Source: a virus. From it: 64,000 nucleotides of DNA. The DNA is taken from positions 1-64,000 of IMG/VR virus record IMGVR_UViG_3300021375_000014; one strand, 5' to 3'. How positions within the stretch are numbered: position 1 is the stretch's first letter; every line of letters starts with the position of its first letter. The notes below the pieces were generated by a model. That model had not been told where the DNA came from, searched no databases, and saw nothing but the letters and a program-made list of their open reading frames with translations. Of this stretch, positions 33,781 through 43,312 are shown piece by piece. Both the position numbers and the translations under genes were made by a program.

Positions 33781-34764
33781 TTATAAATCAATACAATTAG
33801 AAAAATGATGCGCTATCTTTTTATGATAGACAGGACTAGGATGTAAAACCCAATTATTAAAGTCATGATATATATTTTCATTATCTGGTAAAAATATATC
33901 ATTGATTGATATATCTGATTTTAAATTCAAAGGAGCCAAATCTCTGCCAGCCCCATATTTACAAAAAGGTTCACTAGCGTCAATAAACCATGGCTTTTCT
34001 ATATTATAGTTAATATTATAATTCCTGCATATATCTTTTATACTATTATGATAAAAATCATACTTGTCAGATTCTTGTAGTAGGTACGTTTGAATTTCTT
34101 TAAAAGAATATCCATGTTCACTTATTTTAAATTTCAGTGTTCCCAAATCATTATTGCGTTTCTTTAGATCATCCAATGTATCGATCATTAATGGTCTATA
34201 AAAAGTATTCCCATCATACGTTCTTTTATGTTCCGCTCTTCCCTCAAAGAATCCAAGATTTATAATATCACTAGGAGGGTAATCAACATGTTTTATCCAA
34301 TTTAATAAAATTCTATAAGCAGTGTTTATACCAGTACCACTAAGTCCATAATTAATTACTTTTCGTTCCGTATAGTTCTGTAATTGATTTGTCCATCTTC
34401 TATTTTCGGGTACCCCTATACCTTCAGTAAAACTACAACCAAAGCACCATATTTCATTTTGTGTATTATTTTTTGTATAATCGAAACTGCTTCGGAAGTC
34501 ATAATTATTGTAACTATATTTCCATTTACAAAATTCATCTACAGTGTAGTTGTCAATGCCAATTGTAAAAATTTCTTTCAATTTATCTTTATATGATTGT
34601 TCATGTTTTAGAACTGATTCGATAGTTCTCTCTTCGTCATTTCTATTATTACTGAATTTACCGTGCGATGTCTTTTGTTCTATTAATATATCTTTGCTCG
34701 TTACTTTTCTTCCAAAATCTGGATATATTCCACGTGCGTACAGTTCAAACTTCATTTCTAACAC
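33781..34764 (-). CDS. SGNH-hydrolase-like protein (second copy)
   Basis: 327 residues. IWCFGCSFTEGIG at about 108-119 contains the candidate nucleophile Ser; NYGLSGTGINTAYR may be block II and IINLGFFEGR block III; HPSPVYHKKIAHHF near the C-terminus supplies the His. Resembles the 31133 protein in motif order, with an N-terminal extension of about 100 residues. Last gene of the second radical SAM operon. Confidence 0.65.
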   Translation of the reverse strand: MLEMKFELYARGIYPDFGRKVTSKDILIEQKTSHGKFSNNRNDEERTIESVLKHEQSYKDKLKEIFTIGIDNYTVDEFCKWKYSYNNYDFRSSFDYTKNNTQNEIWCFGCSFTEGIGVPENRRWTNQLQNYTERKVINYGLSGTGINTAYRILLNWIKHVDYPPSDIINLGFFEGRAEHKRTYDGNTFYRPLMIDTLDDLKKRNNDLGTLKFKISEHGYSFKEIQTYLLQESDKYDFYHNSIKDICRNYNINYNIEKPWFIDASEPFCKYGAGRDLAPLNLKSDISINDIFLPDNENIYHDFNNWVLHPSPVYHKKIAHHFSNCIDL

Positions 34765-34807
34765 TTTCGCTGGTAAAAATATAGGTTTCTAAGTTTTTTT
34801 CTAAAAT

Positions 34808-35605
34808 TCATATATCTATCAACAAATTTTTATTTTTTTCATTAACAGGTAGATTAGTTATTCGTAATAATTCATCAATATGAATGTTTTTACTTTTTAG
34901 CATTTCATCGAACATCTCATACTCACTTAGTTTTGTAACTTTTTTGGAATCCAAATTTGAATTATCCAGGAGGGTATTTGCATCATATTGTTCATGTAAA
35001 TTGTCATAATCCAATCCAAAAATTTCCAAGTCTTTTGTTGTAAATATTAAGTCTTCGTACCAAATATTAGTTACTTCATATTTTTTTGTTAAATTGTACC
35101 AATGACTAATTAATTTACAGATATAAATTATATCTTTTACTTCTACACTGAGATGGTCAAATTCTTGTATATCAATTTCGTGTATAACATTCCATACTCC
35201 TGTCTGTTTACTTTTTAAAAATGAAATTACTGTATGTTTCCAATTTTTTCTACCAATAGAAAATAAATTAGTAGTGTCACGTATAGTTTGATAGTCCATT
35301 TCAAACATTAAGTCATTTATTATTATTTTCCAAACAGTATATATATCTTTTTCGTTATAATCATATAAACTCTTTACTACAGTGTTAGTAGTAGTCACAT
35401 CTCTATAATTTTTTACTTCTCCTGGATTCCAATCTACATCTGTAATTAAGTCGTTAGTAAACACAAAGTTGCCACCAAAATCAGGTCCGCTGTGGCGAAA
35501 TCTAGGATAAAATCGCATGTTAAAATAACGCTGTAACAAATACATCAAATACGTTGATCCAGATCTTGGATGTGCTAATAGAACAAATTGTTTATAATTC
35601 TTCAT
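34808..35605 (-). CDS. Sulfotransferase-like protein
   Basis: 265 residues. N-terminal VLLAHPRSGSTYLMYLLQ is the 5'-phosphosulfate-binding loop of PAPS-dependent sulfotransferases. A central region near IYICKLISHWYNLTKKY resembles the 3'-phosphate-binding helix. Would transfer sulfate from PAPS to a hydroxyl group of a glycan or small molecule. ATGA overlap with the gene upstream couples it to the CMP-sugar-synthetase-like gene. Confidence 0.75.
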   Translation of the reverse strand: MKNYKQFVLLAHPRSGSTYLMYLLQRYFNMRFYPRFRHSGPDFGGNFVFTNDLITDVDWNPGEVKNYRDVTTTNTVVKSLYDYNEKDIYTVWKIIINDLMFEMDYQTIRDTTNLFSIGRKNWKHTVISFLKSKQTGVWNVIHEIDIQEFDHLSVEVKDIIYICKLISHWYNLTKKYEVTNIWYEDLIFTTKDLEIFGLDYDNLHEQYDANTLLDNSNLDSKKVTKLSEYEMFDEMLKSKNIHIDELLRITNLPVNEKNKNLLIDI

Positions 35606-36246
35606 TTGTAATACCTATATAAAGTCTGTGCTAATTCAAATTCTTCACGCACATCAATGTCAATTGCTTCAAATTGGTTCATAGTAAAATATTCAAACTC
35701 CAGAGGTATCATATATTTAGCTTCACGCAAGTCTTGCATTTTACACACTGTCCCTGCATAAGGGAACATATATACTGGATCAATGCCCTGGCTATATGGG
35801 TGCCATAAACCGAATGAAAAGTTAATAGGACGCTTATTCACATCCAAATAATAATGAGTACTTGCATGTACTGCTATTTGATTTTTACCACTATATATAT
35901 AGGCATCATATAATTCTTTATAACGATTAAATAATGGACAACACACAAAAGTATAAACAACATCTTGGTTATCGTCAACTGGAACATCATTATATATTTG
36001 CTCTAGTACATATGAAAATCTTGTAACATTATTACAATACTTCGCATCTCGGTGAATATAAGTTACATTTTCAGTATCTGAAACTTCTTTATCATCTGTA
36101 CTTATGTAAACGTGTTCTGCTCCTGCTGCGAATAATTGTTCTAGTTTAATGTCTACCAGTGTTTTGTCACCATCAAATATATTGTGATGCTTACCTGGTA
36201 GTCGATCACTTGTCTTTTTGTAATTTGTTACTCCTACAAATCCCAT
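35602..36246 (-). CDS. CMP-sugar synthetase-like nucleotidyltransferase (NeuA/KdsB-like)
   Basis: 214 residues, the usual length for CMP-Neu5Ac/CMP-Kdo synthetases. SDRLPGKHHNIF parallels the R-x-PGK nucleotide loop, VYISTDDKEVSD the second strand, TFVCCPLF the core, and AIDIDVREEFELAQTLY the C-terminal metal-binding DID motif. The N-terminus is shortened at GFVGVTNYKK. Activates an acidic sugar for transfer; which one is unknown. Confidence 0.72.
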   Translation of the reverse strand: MGFVGVTNYKKTSDRLPGKHHNIFDGDKTLVDIKLEQLFAAGAEHVYISTDDKEVSDTENVTYIHRDAKYCNNVTRFSYVLEQIYNDVPVDDNQDVVYTFVCCPLFNRYKELYDAYIYSGKNQIAVHASTHYYLDVNKRPINFSFGLWHPYSQGIDPVYMFPYAGTVCKMQDLREAKYMIPLEFEYFTMNQFEAIDIDVREEFELAQTLYRYYK

Positions 36247-36247
36247 T

Positions 36248-37135
36248 TTAATATCTTTCTATAAAACAATTATTGTTACCATATTCTAATAATCTGCGAA
36301 CCAATATCGGGTCATCCGTTATTTTAAATTTTGTTTCTTTTTTCATACCAGGGAATGTGACACGTACTGTATCACTATCATCCGGTAATATGACATTGCA
36401 ATTTTCTGCAAATCGTACTAAGTCAAAGTCCGGATCTCTTACATATCCTCGCTGATCAGGCTGACTCCAACCATCATGATAACTATAAAGATGCAAATGA
36501 GATACTAACCCTTCGATTTTTTCAATGAATCCCAACAGTTTTCCATCATAACTAGATTCTAGTTGTGATATGGTAGTTATATATTTATTAACATCAATAG
36601 TATTAATTGGTATGTTAATACGACTATTATCTTTGGGTATCATTACTATAACTCGTAGCGGCTTATCTATTATCTGGTGTGCTTGTGCTAACGTACTGCC
36701 TGGATGAATAGTGTTATGGACAATATTACTCAAGACTGGTGGCGACTTGACTTCGGTATTAACTAATTCAGATGCTAACAATACAAGTCTTAAAAAACGA
36801 CTGAATAGATTATTGTAATCTTCCTGGTCGAGGGTATCAATTATTTCAAGGTCTTTAAGAAAACTTAATCCAGTTAACACTCCATTACCACTAGGTATAC
36901 TATGATACTTTTCTTGAAGATTACCCAAATTCCACAAGTAACTCATATTATATTTCCTTGCATCAATAAAACAATCTAGTAAGGTAAATTCATCCAATAC
37001 CTGTAGCCAATCTGCGTATGTTGGCTGTGCTACAGTTCTCCAACTATGCGAGGGATGAGATAATAATGCATAATCTACATCATCATCTCTTCTGTTTAGA
37101 AAAATATCATTAAATAATTTATTTTCATCATTCAT
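36248..37135 (-). CDS. Hypothetical protein of the radical SAM operon
   Basis: 295 residues from the ATG at 37135 that overlaps the upstream stop; a longer frame to 37183 starts inside that gene. Mixed alpha/beta, with a central PLRVIVMIPK strand, IHPGSTLAQAHQI and a C-terminal VRFAENCNVILPDDSDTVRV. No family or catalytic motif recognised. Tight coupling to a radical SAM gene before it and an NTP-transferase after it places it in the same pathway. Confidence 0.65.
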   Translation of the reverse strand: MNDENKLFNDIFLNRRDDDVDYALLSHPSHSWRTVAQPTYADWLQVLDEFTLLDCFIDARKYNMSYLWNLGNLQEKYHSIPSGNGVLTGLSFLKDLEIIDTLDQEDYNNLFSRFLRLVLLASELVNTEVKSPPVLSNIVHNTIHPGSTLAQAHQIIDKPLRVIVMIPKDNSRINIPINTIDVNKYITTISQLESSYDGKLLGFIEKIEGLVSHLHLYSYHDGWSQPDQRGYVRDPDFDLVRFAENCNVILPDDSDTVRVTFPGMKKETKFKITDDPILVRRLLEYGNNNCFIERY

Positions 37136-39272
37136 TATGTAGAGTAATCCCATCAAATTCTGATATATTACCAGATGCTTCAAATACTTGTTTTTCGAAT
37201 GACATGTCTTCTCTTTTTATTTCATAATGTTCTATCGTTTTATCATCATTCTGTGCAACGTGTTCAAACTTATACCAGCATTTAAATTCATAATCTCCGT
37301 TGTCATTGACATTCCATGATGCTTCACCCGATAACATTGTGGCAAGGTTCATACCAAATTCTTCCATATCTAATTCTGGATCCCATATCATTTTAAAACT
37401 ATGACCACCAAACGCTTTATACATAATCCACATATGAGGTAGATTTTCGTTTGCTAAACTTGCAGCAAATTGAACTTGTATGTGGTCATGCTTGAATTTA
37501 TTAAAATCTTGCTTGTCCTGTTGCGGAATATAATCTACATATTTTCCTGGATTATTCCATTTAAAATCTACAAACTTATCAAATCCGGGGCGGCTCTGGG
37601 CATTGATTACTGAGCCTTCTGCTTCATTAACACACATAGATAGCCATTGGTTCACGTATTTTAATCTAATTGCACGATGCAGGACGGTATTTTCATATCC
37701 ATGGGTATACCAATTACTCATAAATTTATTATCCCACGGCTTTTCATTCCATGCTATATTATAGTCTTTCCAATTCTTATTCATATCACTAAGAGGTGCA
37801 TCGCCACAAGTCATACCAGGGCTAATAACAGTTACCCAATTTCTAGTATTATATAATACATGTAGGCTATGACACCAATCGGCAGTAGTTTCAGTAGGAA
37901 AACCTATTACCCAGTTTACATGATTTTCAATATTTGCAATTCTGGCGTCACGCAGATTGTCTTCTATTTCCCAAACTTTAATTTTCTTCTTCATTTCGTC
38001 TAATACTTTTTCGCTTCCACTTTCAACTCCAAAACTTAATAGACTACAGCCACTTGCTTTAATTTTATGAAAGAAATCCAAATCCATTCTACCGTCACAC
38101 CTTGCATAACTATTCCATCGTATATCCATTTTTCTTTCAATGATTTGGTCCACTAAGTCTCTAAAACTTTTCAAGTTGCCGTTAACTAAACTATCAACAA
38201 ACCAAAATCTATTTGTTCCATATGTATCAATTTGATGCTGCATTTCATCAATAACATTATGACTGTCACGTGATCGAAATTTCCAAAAATGCGTCTCACT
38301 GCAGAAACTACACAATGCAATACAACCTCTGCTAGTTTCTATACTTACTCCACCCTGCGTAGTATATTCATTGAGATTATAGTCACTGTAATCTGGAAAT
38401 GGCAGTTGATTAAGGTCTAATCTGCTTTTGACCCCGCCAAAATCATAAGGGCCTTCTGCTATTGGATAGTCACGATGATTGTCTAAAAAGCCTAAAAGCA
38501 TTTCTTCTCCTTCGCCTATAATACGAACATCAAATGAATTTATTATATCAACCAAATGCTCGAGGTGACGATGCTCGGGATTAGGATCTCTATCATCTAG
38601 CCAGTCTTGAAAGGATTCTGGACCACCTATTATTATGCATATCTCAGGTGCTAATCTTTTTAATTCTTTCATCATATATGAGGTAGGTAGAAGATTGGTT
38701 GCATACATACTAAATCCAACAAATTGAGAACCATCAGCAATTATCTGCTGTATAGTTTCATCAAGTAACGGTTTGAGTGCATCTCTAATATAATTATCAT
38801 AATTAGGGACCTGCCAATGATCCCAATAAATTGCATCCCACGGATCATAATTTAACATTCTTTTAAGATGATGATATGCTTTTATATTTGTATCATGTAC
38901 ATTAACTTCATATCCGTTATGTCGAAGCAACGCAGATAATCGTGCAGCATTATATGGGGGGAAGACAACACCCCATGCAGGACATACAACAAATGATATT
39001 TTACTATCAGCAAGTGGTTTGTTTAGGGAACTCCAATATTGATATTTAATATCTGATTCGTGTTGTAGTGACCACGGTATATATTTCTTTTCAACATCCG
39101 GATTGTCTAGTTTGCCAAGATGACTATTAGCATGCCGCATTTCTTCTTCATGCTGAATAACACTCAGAACAATTTGATCTCTATCTTCACTATCAAAATT
39201 AAATTTTGTGCGCTTTAGATTTTTTGTTGGAGTAGTCTGCAAGTTTTGTTCTTTGTTTTCTTTGTTCGGCAT
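37128..39272 (-). CDS. Radical SAM enzyme with N-terminal B12-binding-like domain, family D
   Basis: 714 residues. Residues about 90-265 form the Rossmann-like domain of B12-dependent radical SAM enzymes (FPPYNAARLSALLRHNGYEV, IIIGGPES, IIGEGEE), but the cobalamin DxHxxG signature is replaced by DTNIKA. Radical SAM motif CIALCSFC (C317, C321, C324), then a barrel with FVDSLVNGN, LLSFGVESGSEKVLDEM and WVIGFPTET. A C-terminal 230 residues of unknown fold follow. Overlaps the preceding gene by 74 bases. Cobalamin use is doubtful. Confidence 0.85.
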   Translation of the reverse strand: MPNKENKEQNLQTTPTKNLKRTKFNFDSEDRDQIVLSVIQHEEEMRHANSHLGKLDNPDVEKKYIPWSLQHESDIKYQYWSSLNKPLADSKISFVVCPAWGVVFPPYNAARLSALLRHNGYEVNVHDTNIKAYHHLKRMLNYDPWDAIYWDHWQVPNYDNYIRDALKPLLDETIQQIIADGSQFVGFSMYATNLLPTSYMMKELKRLAPEICIIIGGPESFQDWLDDRDPNPEHRHLEHLVDIINSFDVRIIGEGEEMLLGFLDNHRDYPIAEGPYDFGGVKSRLDLNQLPFPDYSDYNLNEYTTQGGVSIETSRGCIALCSFCSETHFWKFRSRDSHNVIDEMQHQIDTYGTNRFWFVDSLVNGNLKSFRDLVDQIIERKMDIRWNSYARCDGRMDLDFFHKIKASGCSLLSFGVESGSEKVLDEMKKKIKVWEIEDNLRDARIANIENHVNWVIGFPTETTADWCHSLHVLYNTRNWVTVISPGMTCGDAPLSDMNKNWKDYNIAWNEKPWDNKFMSNWYTHGYENTVLHRAIRLKYVNQWLSMCVNEAEGSVINAQSRPGFDKFVDFKWNNPGKYVDYIPQQDKQDFNKFKHDHIQVQFAASLANENLPHMWIMYKAFGGHSFKMIWDPELDMEEFGMNLATMLSGEASWNVNDNGDYEFKCWYKFEHVAQNDDKTIEHYEIKREDMSFEKQVFEASGNISEFDGITLHNE

Positions 39273-40935
39273 TATTCATTCTCTCTATGGCGCCTGCTAG
39301 GTCAGGTAAACTTTCTTTCCAATCTTCGTTTCGTAACTTATCTAATTTTATAGTTGTTTCTTTAAATTTATTCCAAATTTTACTATCTGGTTCTTTACTC
39401 CACATTTGCGCTAATACTTGACGTAATGAATGTTCAGTAATTTCACACCATAACATACCATGCGTAGTACATCTTGCATCAGGCCAACGTTTCCATATAT
39501 GACTGATAAATCTATTATATAATTCATCAACCTCTTGCTTTAGCCTGTCGGGTAAATGGTGTATACTATATTCTTCAGGTCCGTAAACCAAATGTACATG
39601 AATTTCATTGTTAAGTCTAGTATAATTTTGTTCCTTCATCCAATACATAAAATCCGGTAAATGAAATACATTCATTACACTACATGTAAGAGTTATTTTG
39701 CCTGTTAAGTTGTCTAGTCCTGTCGCAGTATCAATCTCATTGAGAATGCGTTCAGTTTTATTCCACTTACCAGGATGTCGGATATATTCAAAATGACTAT
39801 ACATCCCGTCTAAACTAAGTCCCAATGAAACATCTTTAAATTGTTTCCATAATTTAAAATAACTTTTAGTACTTGCTGCTGCATTAGTGTTATATTCTAA
39901 GGTAACATTCTTGGAATGTCCAGCATCTATTATATTTTCTAAAAGTTCTTTATGTTTATGATTGATGGTAGGTTCGCCACCAGTAAAGTAAATTCGTTTA
40001 ATATCAGTAATATTATTATTAATATCGCTCCATAATCTAGAATCTTCGTACCAACTTTTCATATGTGGTATTTCAAGTTGTCCTTTTTTATTTGTTATAA
40101 TTGCAGCTTTTTCGCCGTCTAAATCAATTATAATATTAGTGTTGCCATCGTCTTCTTGAATAGATTTATAATCTTTATACCACAAGTCACTATTTGATGG
40201 GCCACAAGTTCTACATTTTAGATTACACTTATTGCCAAATCTCAAATCCCACCATTCAATAGGAAAGTCAGCATGGGATATCGTACCGTCTTCATCTGTC
40301 ATATCAAGTGCTTTTGCCATTGTATCTGGAAATGATTGATTGGCATATGCGCGCCTAGAAGACGGTATATTTGTATCGGATGAATCTTCTTCTTCCCAAC
40401 ATAGTTTACAAACAGAACTTCGTTTTCCTTTAAGCATGTCACTTCTGACTGTTTTCCACAACTTTGCATTACGATGCTCCGAAATGTTGTCATTGTAGTT
40501 TAGTAATCTACCGTCATCTTTTTTTATCAATCCTACATTTGATAGTGAATCATTAAAAATCATTTGGCAACACGCTCTGATTGTACCGTTTGCATTTGTT
40601 CCAGCATGAACCCAAGGAATACTACAAAATGTTTTATGCATTGGGTGGGATTTATCTACTTGTTTAGGTTTAGAAGCCTCTAATTTTTTAAATTCTTTTA
40701 ACCATGCAGCAAAATCAATATTACTATTTTTATATATCAATTTTTCTATATCATCATTGCAACGATCAGTATTCAACACAGCATATAATACTATCGGATC
40801 CGTGTCAAACTGAGCAACTGATTCTAACACATTTAGTGGACAATCTTCATGTTCTACCATAGCAATACGTTCGGCTGCAGTACGTCTTATACTACTATCT
40901 AAATTAAACATGTTTTTATTAATTAAATCTACCAT
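39199..40935 (-). CDS. Twitch-domain radical SAM enzyme with HEAT-like N-terminus, family C
   Basis: 578 residues, about 110 longer than its relatives. Residues 10-85 look like helical HEAT-type repeats (SSIRRTAAERIAMVE, CPLNVLESVAQFDTDPIVLY). The twitch domain follows (FCSIPWVHA, GTIRACC, CKLCWEEE), then CNLKCRTC (C237, C241, C244) and FTGGEP at about 318. Best matches the 19900 protein in its C-terminal half. TAG of the gene before is immediately followed by this ATG. Confidence 0.85.
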   Translation of the reverse strand: MVDLINKNMFNLDSSIRRTAAERIAMVEHEDCPLNVLESVAQFDTDPIVLYAVLNTDRCNDDIEKLIYKNSNIDFAAWLKEFKKLEASKPKQVDKSHPMHKTFCSIPWVHAGTNANGTIRACCQMIFNDSLSNVGLIKKDDGRLLNYNDNISEHRNAKLWKTVRSDMLKGKRSSVCKLCWEEEDSSDTNIPSSRRAYANQSFPDTMAKALDMTDEDGTISHADFPIEWWDLRFGNKCNLKCRTCGPSNSDLWYKDYKSIQEDDGNTNIIIDLDGEKAAIITNKKGQLEIPHMKSWYEDSRLWSDINNNITDIKRIYFTGGEPTINHKHKELLENIIDAGHSKNVTLEYNTNAAASTKSYFKLWKQFKDVSLGLSLDGMYSHFEYIRHPGKWNKTERILNEIDTATGLDNLTGKITLTCSVMNVFHLPDFMYWMKEQNYTRLNNEIHVHLVYGPEEYSIHHLPDRLKQEVDELYNRFISHIWKRWPDARCTTHGMLWCEITEHSLRQVLAQMWSKEPDSKIWNKFKETTIKLDKLRNEDWKESLPDLAGAIERMNNAEQRKQRTKLADYSNKKSKAHKI

Positions 40936-42315
40936 CTACTGTTCCTTAAAAAATTCTATTTCATTATCACTGTAATTTACAAGAGATTCCGAATTATTTA
41001 TATCACGAATAGGAACTAAACTAAGTGAGCCCTTCATGCGTCCGTTTGCACCAGGCGTATGCCACTGTGAAATATTGAGTATTTTATCACGCATTGTTTC
41101 TGCTCTTTCTAGAAATCCTGGTGGGGTCATTAGTTTTATCTCAAGCCAATTATCTTCGTCAACTTTATCATGATGATCCATAATTATTTTACAATTTTCA
41201 ATGAATCTTTCTTCGTTGCCTCGGTATAGATCCATACTAGCAAAATGTGCACTCATATTAACACTATTAATATATTTTATTGCTTCACTCCAGAATTTTG
41301 TACTTCGACTGCCATTTGTAGTTACCAATATCCATTGATTTCGAGACTTTAAATATTTTAAAATGTCAATGAATTGCGGATGCATTGTAGGTTCACCTCC
41401 ACCAAAATTCCATCTGATTTGTTCGCCGTTGCCCCAATTATCGATAATCATATCGATAGTATTTATAACAGTTTCATATGATGGAAACTTTTCAGTATTA
41501 CTATGAACTGCCGGCCAACAATAGTCACATGCATAATTACATCGTCTTCCAATGTCCCATAAGATTTGATATGGAATAGGAAAGTTCATTTCTACTCCAA
41601 CGCTTTCATCTATATTATCAGTGAGATAATTCTTGCCACCACGTTTAGTGCCATCATATTGATTATGTGTCACATCCAGTAACTTCATATGTTCTACGGT
41701 TTTTGCTTTACTTAAAATTACATCCGCACCGCAGCCACAACTCTTAAAAGGACAAACTGTATAATTTTCAGGTATATCAATACCTTCACGAATATTGCCT
41801 AACAACCCCCAATTTTTCGGTATGTCATCTAATGTACTTTCCCATTTCCATGCACTTGCAGTTGTATCAATATTATCTGTTTGTATATTCTTTCCTAAAT
41901 TCTTGAAAAAAGTTTCTTCTGCTTCTTTTAATGCATCTTGTAGTTTAATATGTTGTTCGCATGTTTCCCAACCGTTCTTAGGCAACGGCCAACCACCTAT
42001 TGTATTTTCATTATACCATTCAATATGCGGATAAGAACCAAATATTCTTTCACGCTCAACCCTCCATCCTTCTACAGTTGTATCATGATGTGCAGTACTA
42101 TTTCTATGACTACTGGCACAGTTGCCATTCCATATATTACCATCATAATCTATATAAAGTCCACGCACTCCGGCACTACACTGCCATCCCTTCCATTTGT
42201 TATGTTCTCTTGCAATAGCCTCATCCACACTCATTCTAATAAACTTACCATTCGTATCATACACACGTAGTTGTTTATTATCTAATGGAATCCGAGGATC
42301 TGATTTAATCGGCAT
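40936..42315 (-). CDS. Radical SAM enzyme, family B, with domains in swapped order
   Basis: 459 residues. The N-terminal 215 residues (YDTNGKFIRMSVDEAIAREH, WKGWQCSAG, WNGNC, VCPFKSCGCG; C46, C66, C188, C193, C195) correspond to the C-terminal auxiliary domain of the 15389 and 42305 proteins. The radical SAM core comes after it: CNYACDYC (C259, C263, C266), FGGGEPTMHP. So the domain order is auxiliary-core instead of core-auxiliary. Overlaps the previous gene by 11 bases. Confidence 0.83.
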   Translation of the reverse strand: MPIKSDPRIPLDNKQLRVYDTNGKFIRMSVDEAIAREHNKWKGWQCSAGVRGLYIDYDGNIWNGNCASSHRNSTAHHDTTVEGWRVERERIFGSYPHIEWYNENTIGGWPLPKNGWETCEQHIKLQDALKEAEETFFKNLGKNIQTDNIDTTASAWKWESTLDDIPKNWGLLGNIREGIDIPENYTVCPFKSCGCGADVILSKAKTVEHMKLLDVTHNQYDGTKRGGKNYLTDNIDESVGVEMNFPIPYQILWDIGRRCNYACDYCWPAVHSNTEKFPSYETVINTIDMIIDNWGNGEQIRWNFGGGEPTMHPQFIDILKYLKSRNQWILVTTNGSRSTKFWSEAIKYINSVNMSAHFASMDLYRGNEERFIENCKIIMDHHDKVDEDNWLEIKLMTPPGFLERAETMRDKILNISQWHTPGANGRMKGSLSLVPIRDINNSESLVNYSDNEIEFFKEQ

Positions 42316-43312
42316 CTTCTAAGACCTCATATCTATTTTTAGGAAGTAATTTTTTACTCATAATATCAAAGTTACAATGACACATACTTTTTGTGCACAT
42401 TACAGGCTTAGTTGGCCATTTGATATTCTTTGGTAACTTCATATTACCAAGAGTTCCGCCCACTCTACACCAGCCAATCATTACACTACCATCAAAGTCT
42501 ACTACAATCTGTTCTATTCCACTCCAACACAACCAACCTTTCCAGTTGTTTGTCTTATCATTAATAAAACGATGTGCACTGCTATTTTCACTTAAATTAT
42601 TAACATCATCGTGCATTTGCATACTACCACGATATATAGGCCAAGACTTTGTATGTTCTATATTACTTGCTAGATCATGCCATTGTCTATCAATGTATCC
42701 TATTTGTGCATCAGTATAAGTATAAAGTGTTTCACCAAAATCTATAATTAACGGTTGCAAAGCAAGGCTAATATTTGGAATACTAATAACGGTTTCAGCA
42801 AGGTCTTGACAGATTGGCCATATTTCAGGATCATAATGCATCATTATGTTTACATGGGTACGACATTGTTCACTCATAATCTTAACTACGTTAAGAAAAT
42901 GTTCGGCATCGCCTTCTTCTGGATGAAAGCTTAAGCAAACATGATCGAATTTCTCTTTGTTCTTTTCCCACCACCGTACGGTACGACTTCCATTACTGAT
43001 AAATCCAATGTCGTGTCCAATAGATTTAATATATTCAGCACACTTAATAAAATCTTTCCATAAGGTTACTTCTCCTCCAGTAAATTCGAAATATACTTTA
43101 CGAGGGGAATAATGTTCTACAGTGGCATCAATGAATTCATGAATAATTTTAAAATCATTCCATCCAAAACTACCATCATTTAGTATACTAGGACAATATG
43201 AACAAGTAAAATTGCACATATTACCCAAATTCCAATTCACAACTACCCAATCTTTACACTCACTGTGATGATGATCTAGTCGATTATAAAAGTCTTGTGG
43301 TCCTAAGGGCAT
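42305..43312 (-). CDS. Radical SAM enzyme, family B
   Basis: 335 residues. Motif CNFTCSYC (C33, C37, C40); FTGGEV where GGEP is expected; FISNGSRTVRWW; C-terminal auxiliary domain WKGWLCWSG, GWCRVGG and CTKSMCHC. Closest relative is the 23175 protein. Directly follows a 59-residue gene (stop then start). Confidence 0.85.
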   Translation of the reverse strand: MPLGPQDFYNRLDHHHSECKDWVVVNWNLGNMCNFTCSYCPSILNDGSFGWNDFKIIHEFIDATVEHYSPRKVYFEFTGGEVTLWKDFIKCAEYIKSIGHDIGFISNGSRTVRWWEKNKEKFDHVCLSFHPEEGDAEHFLNVVKIMSEQCRTHVNIMMHYDPEIWPICQDLAETVISIPNISLALQPLIIDFGETLYTYTDAQIGYIDRQWHDLASNIEHTKSWPIYRGSMQMHDDVNNLSENSSAHRFINDKTNNWKGWLCWSGIEQIVVDFDGSVMIGWCRVGGTLGNMKLPKNIKWPTKPVMCTKSMCHCNFDIMSKKLLPKNRYEVLEDAD

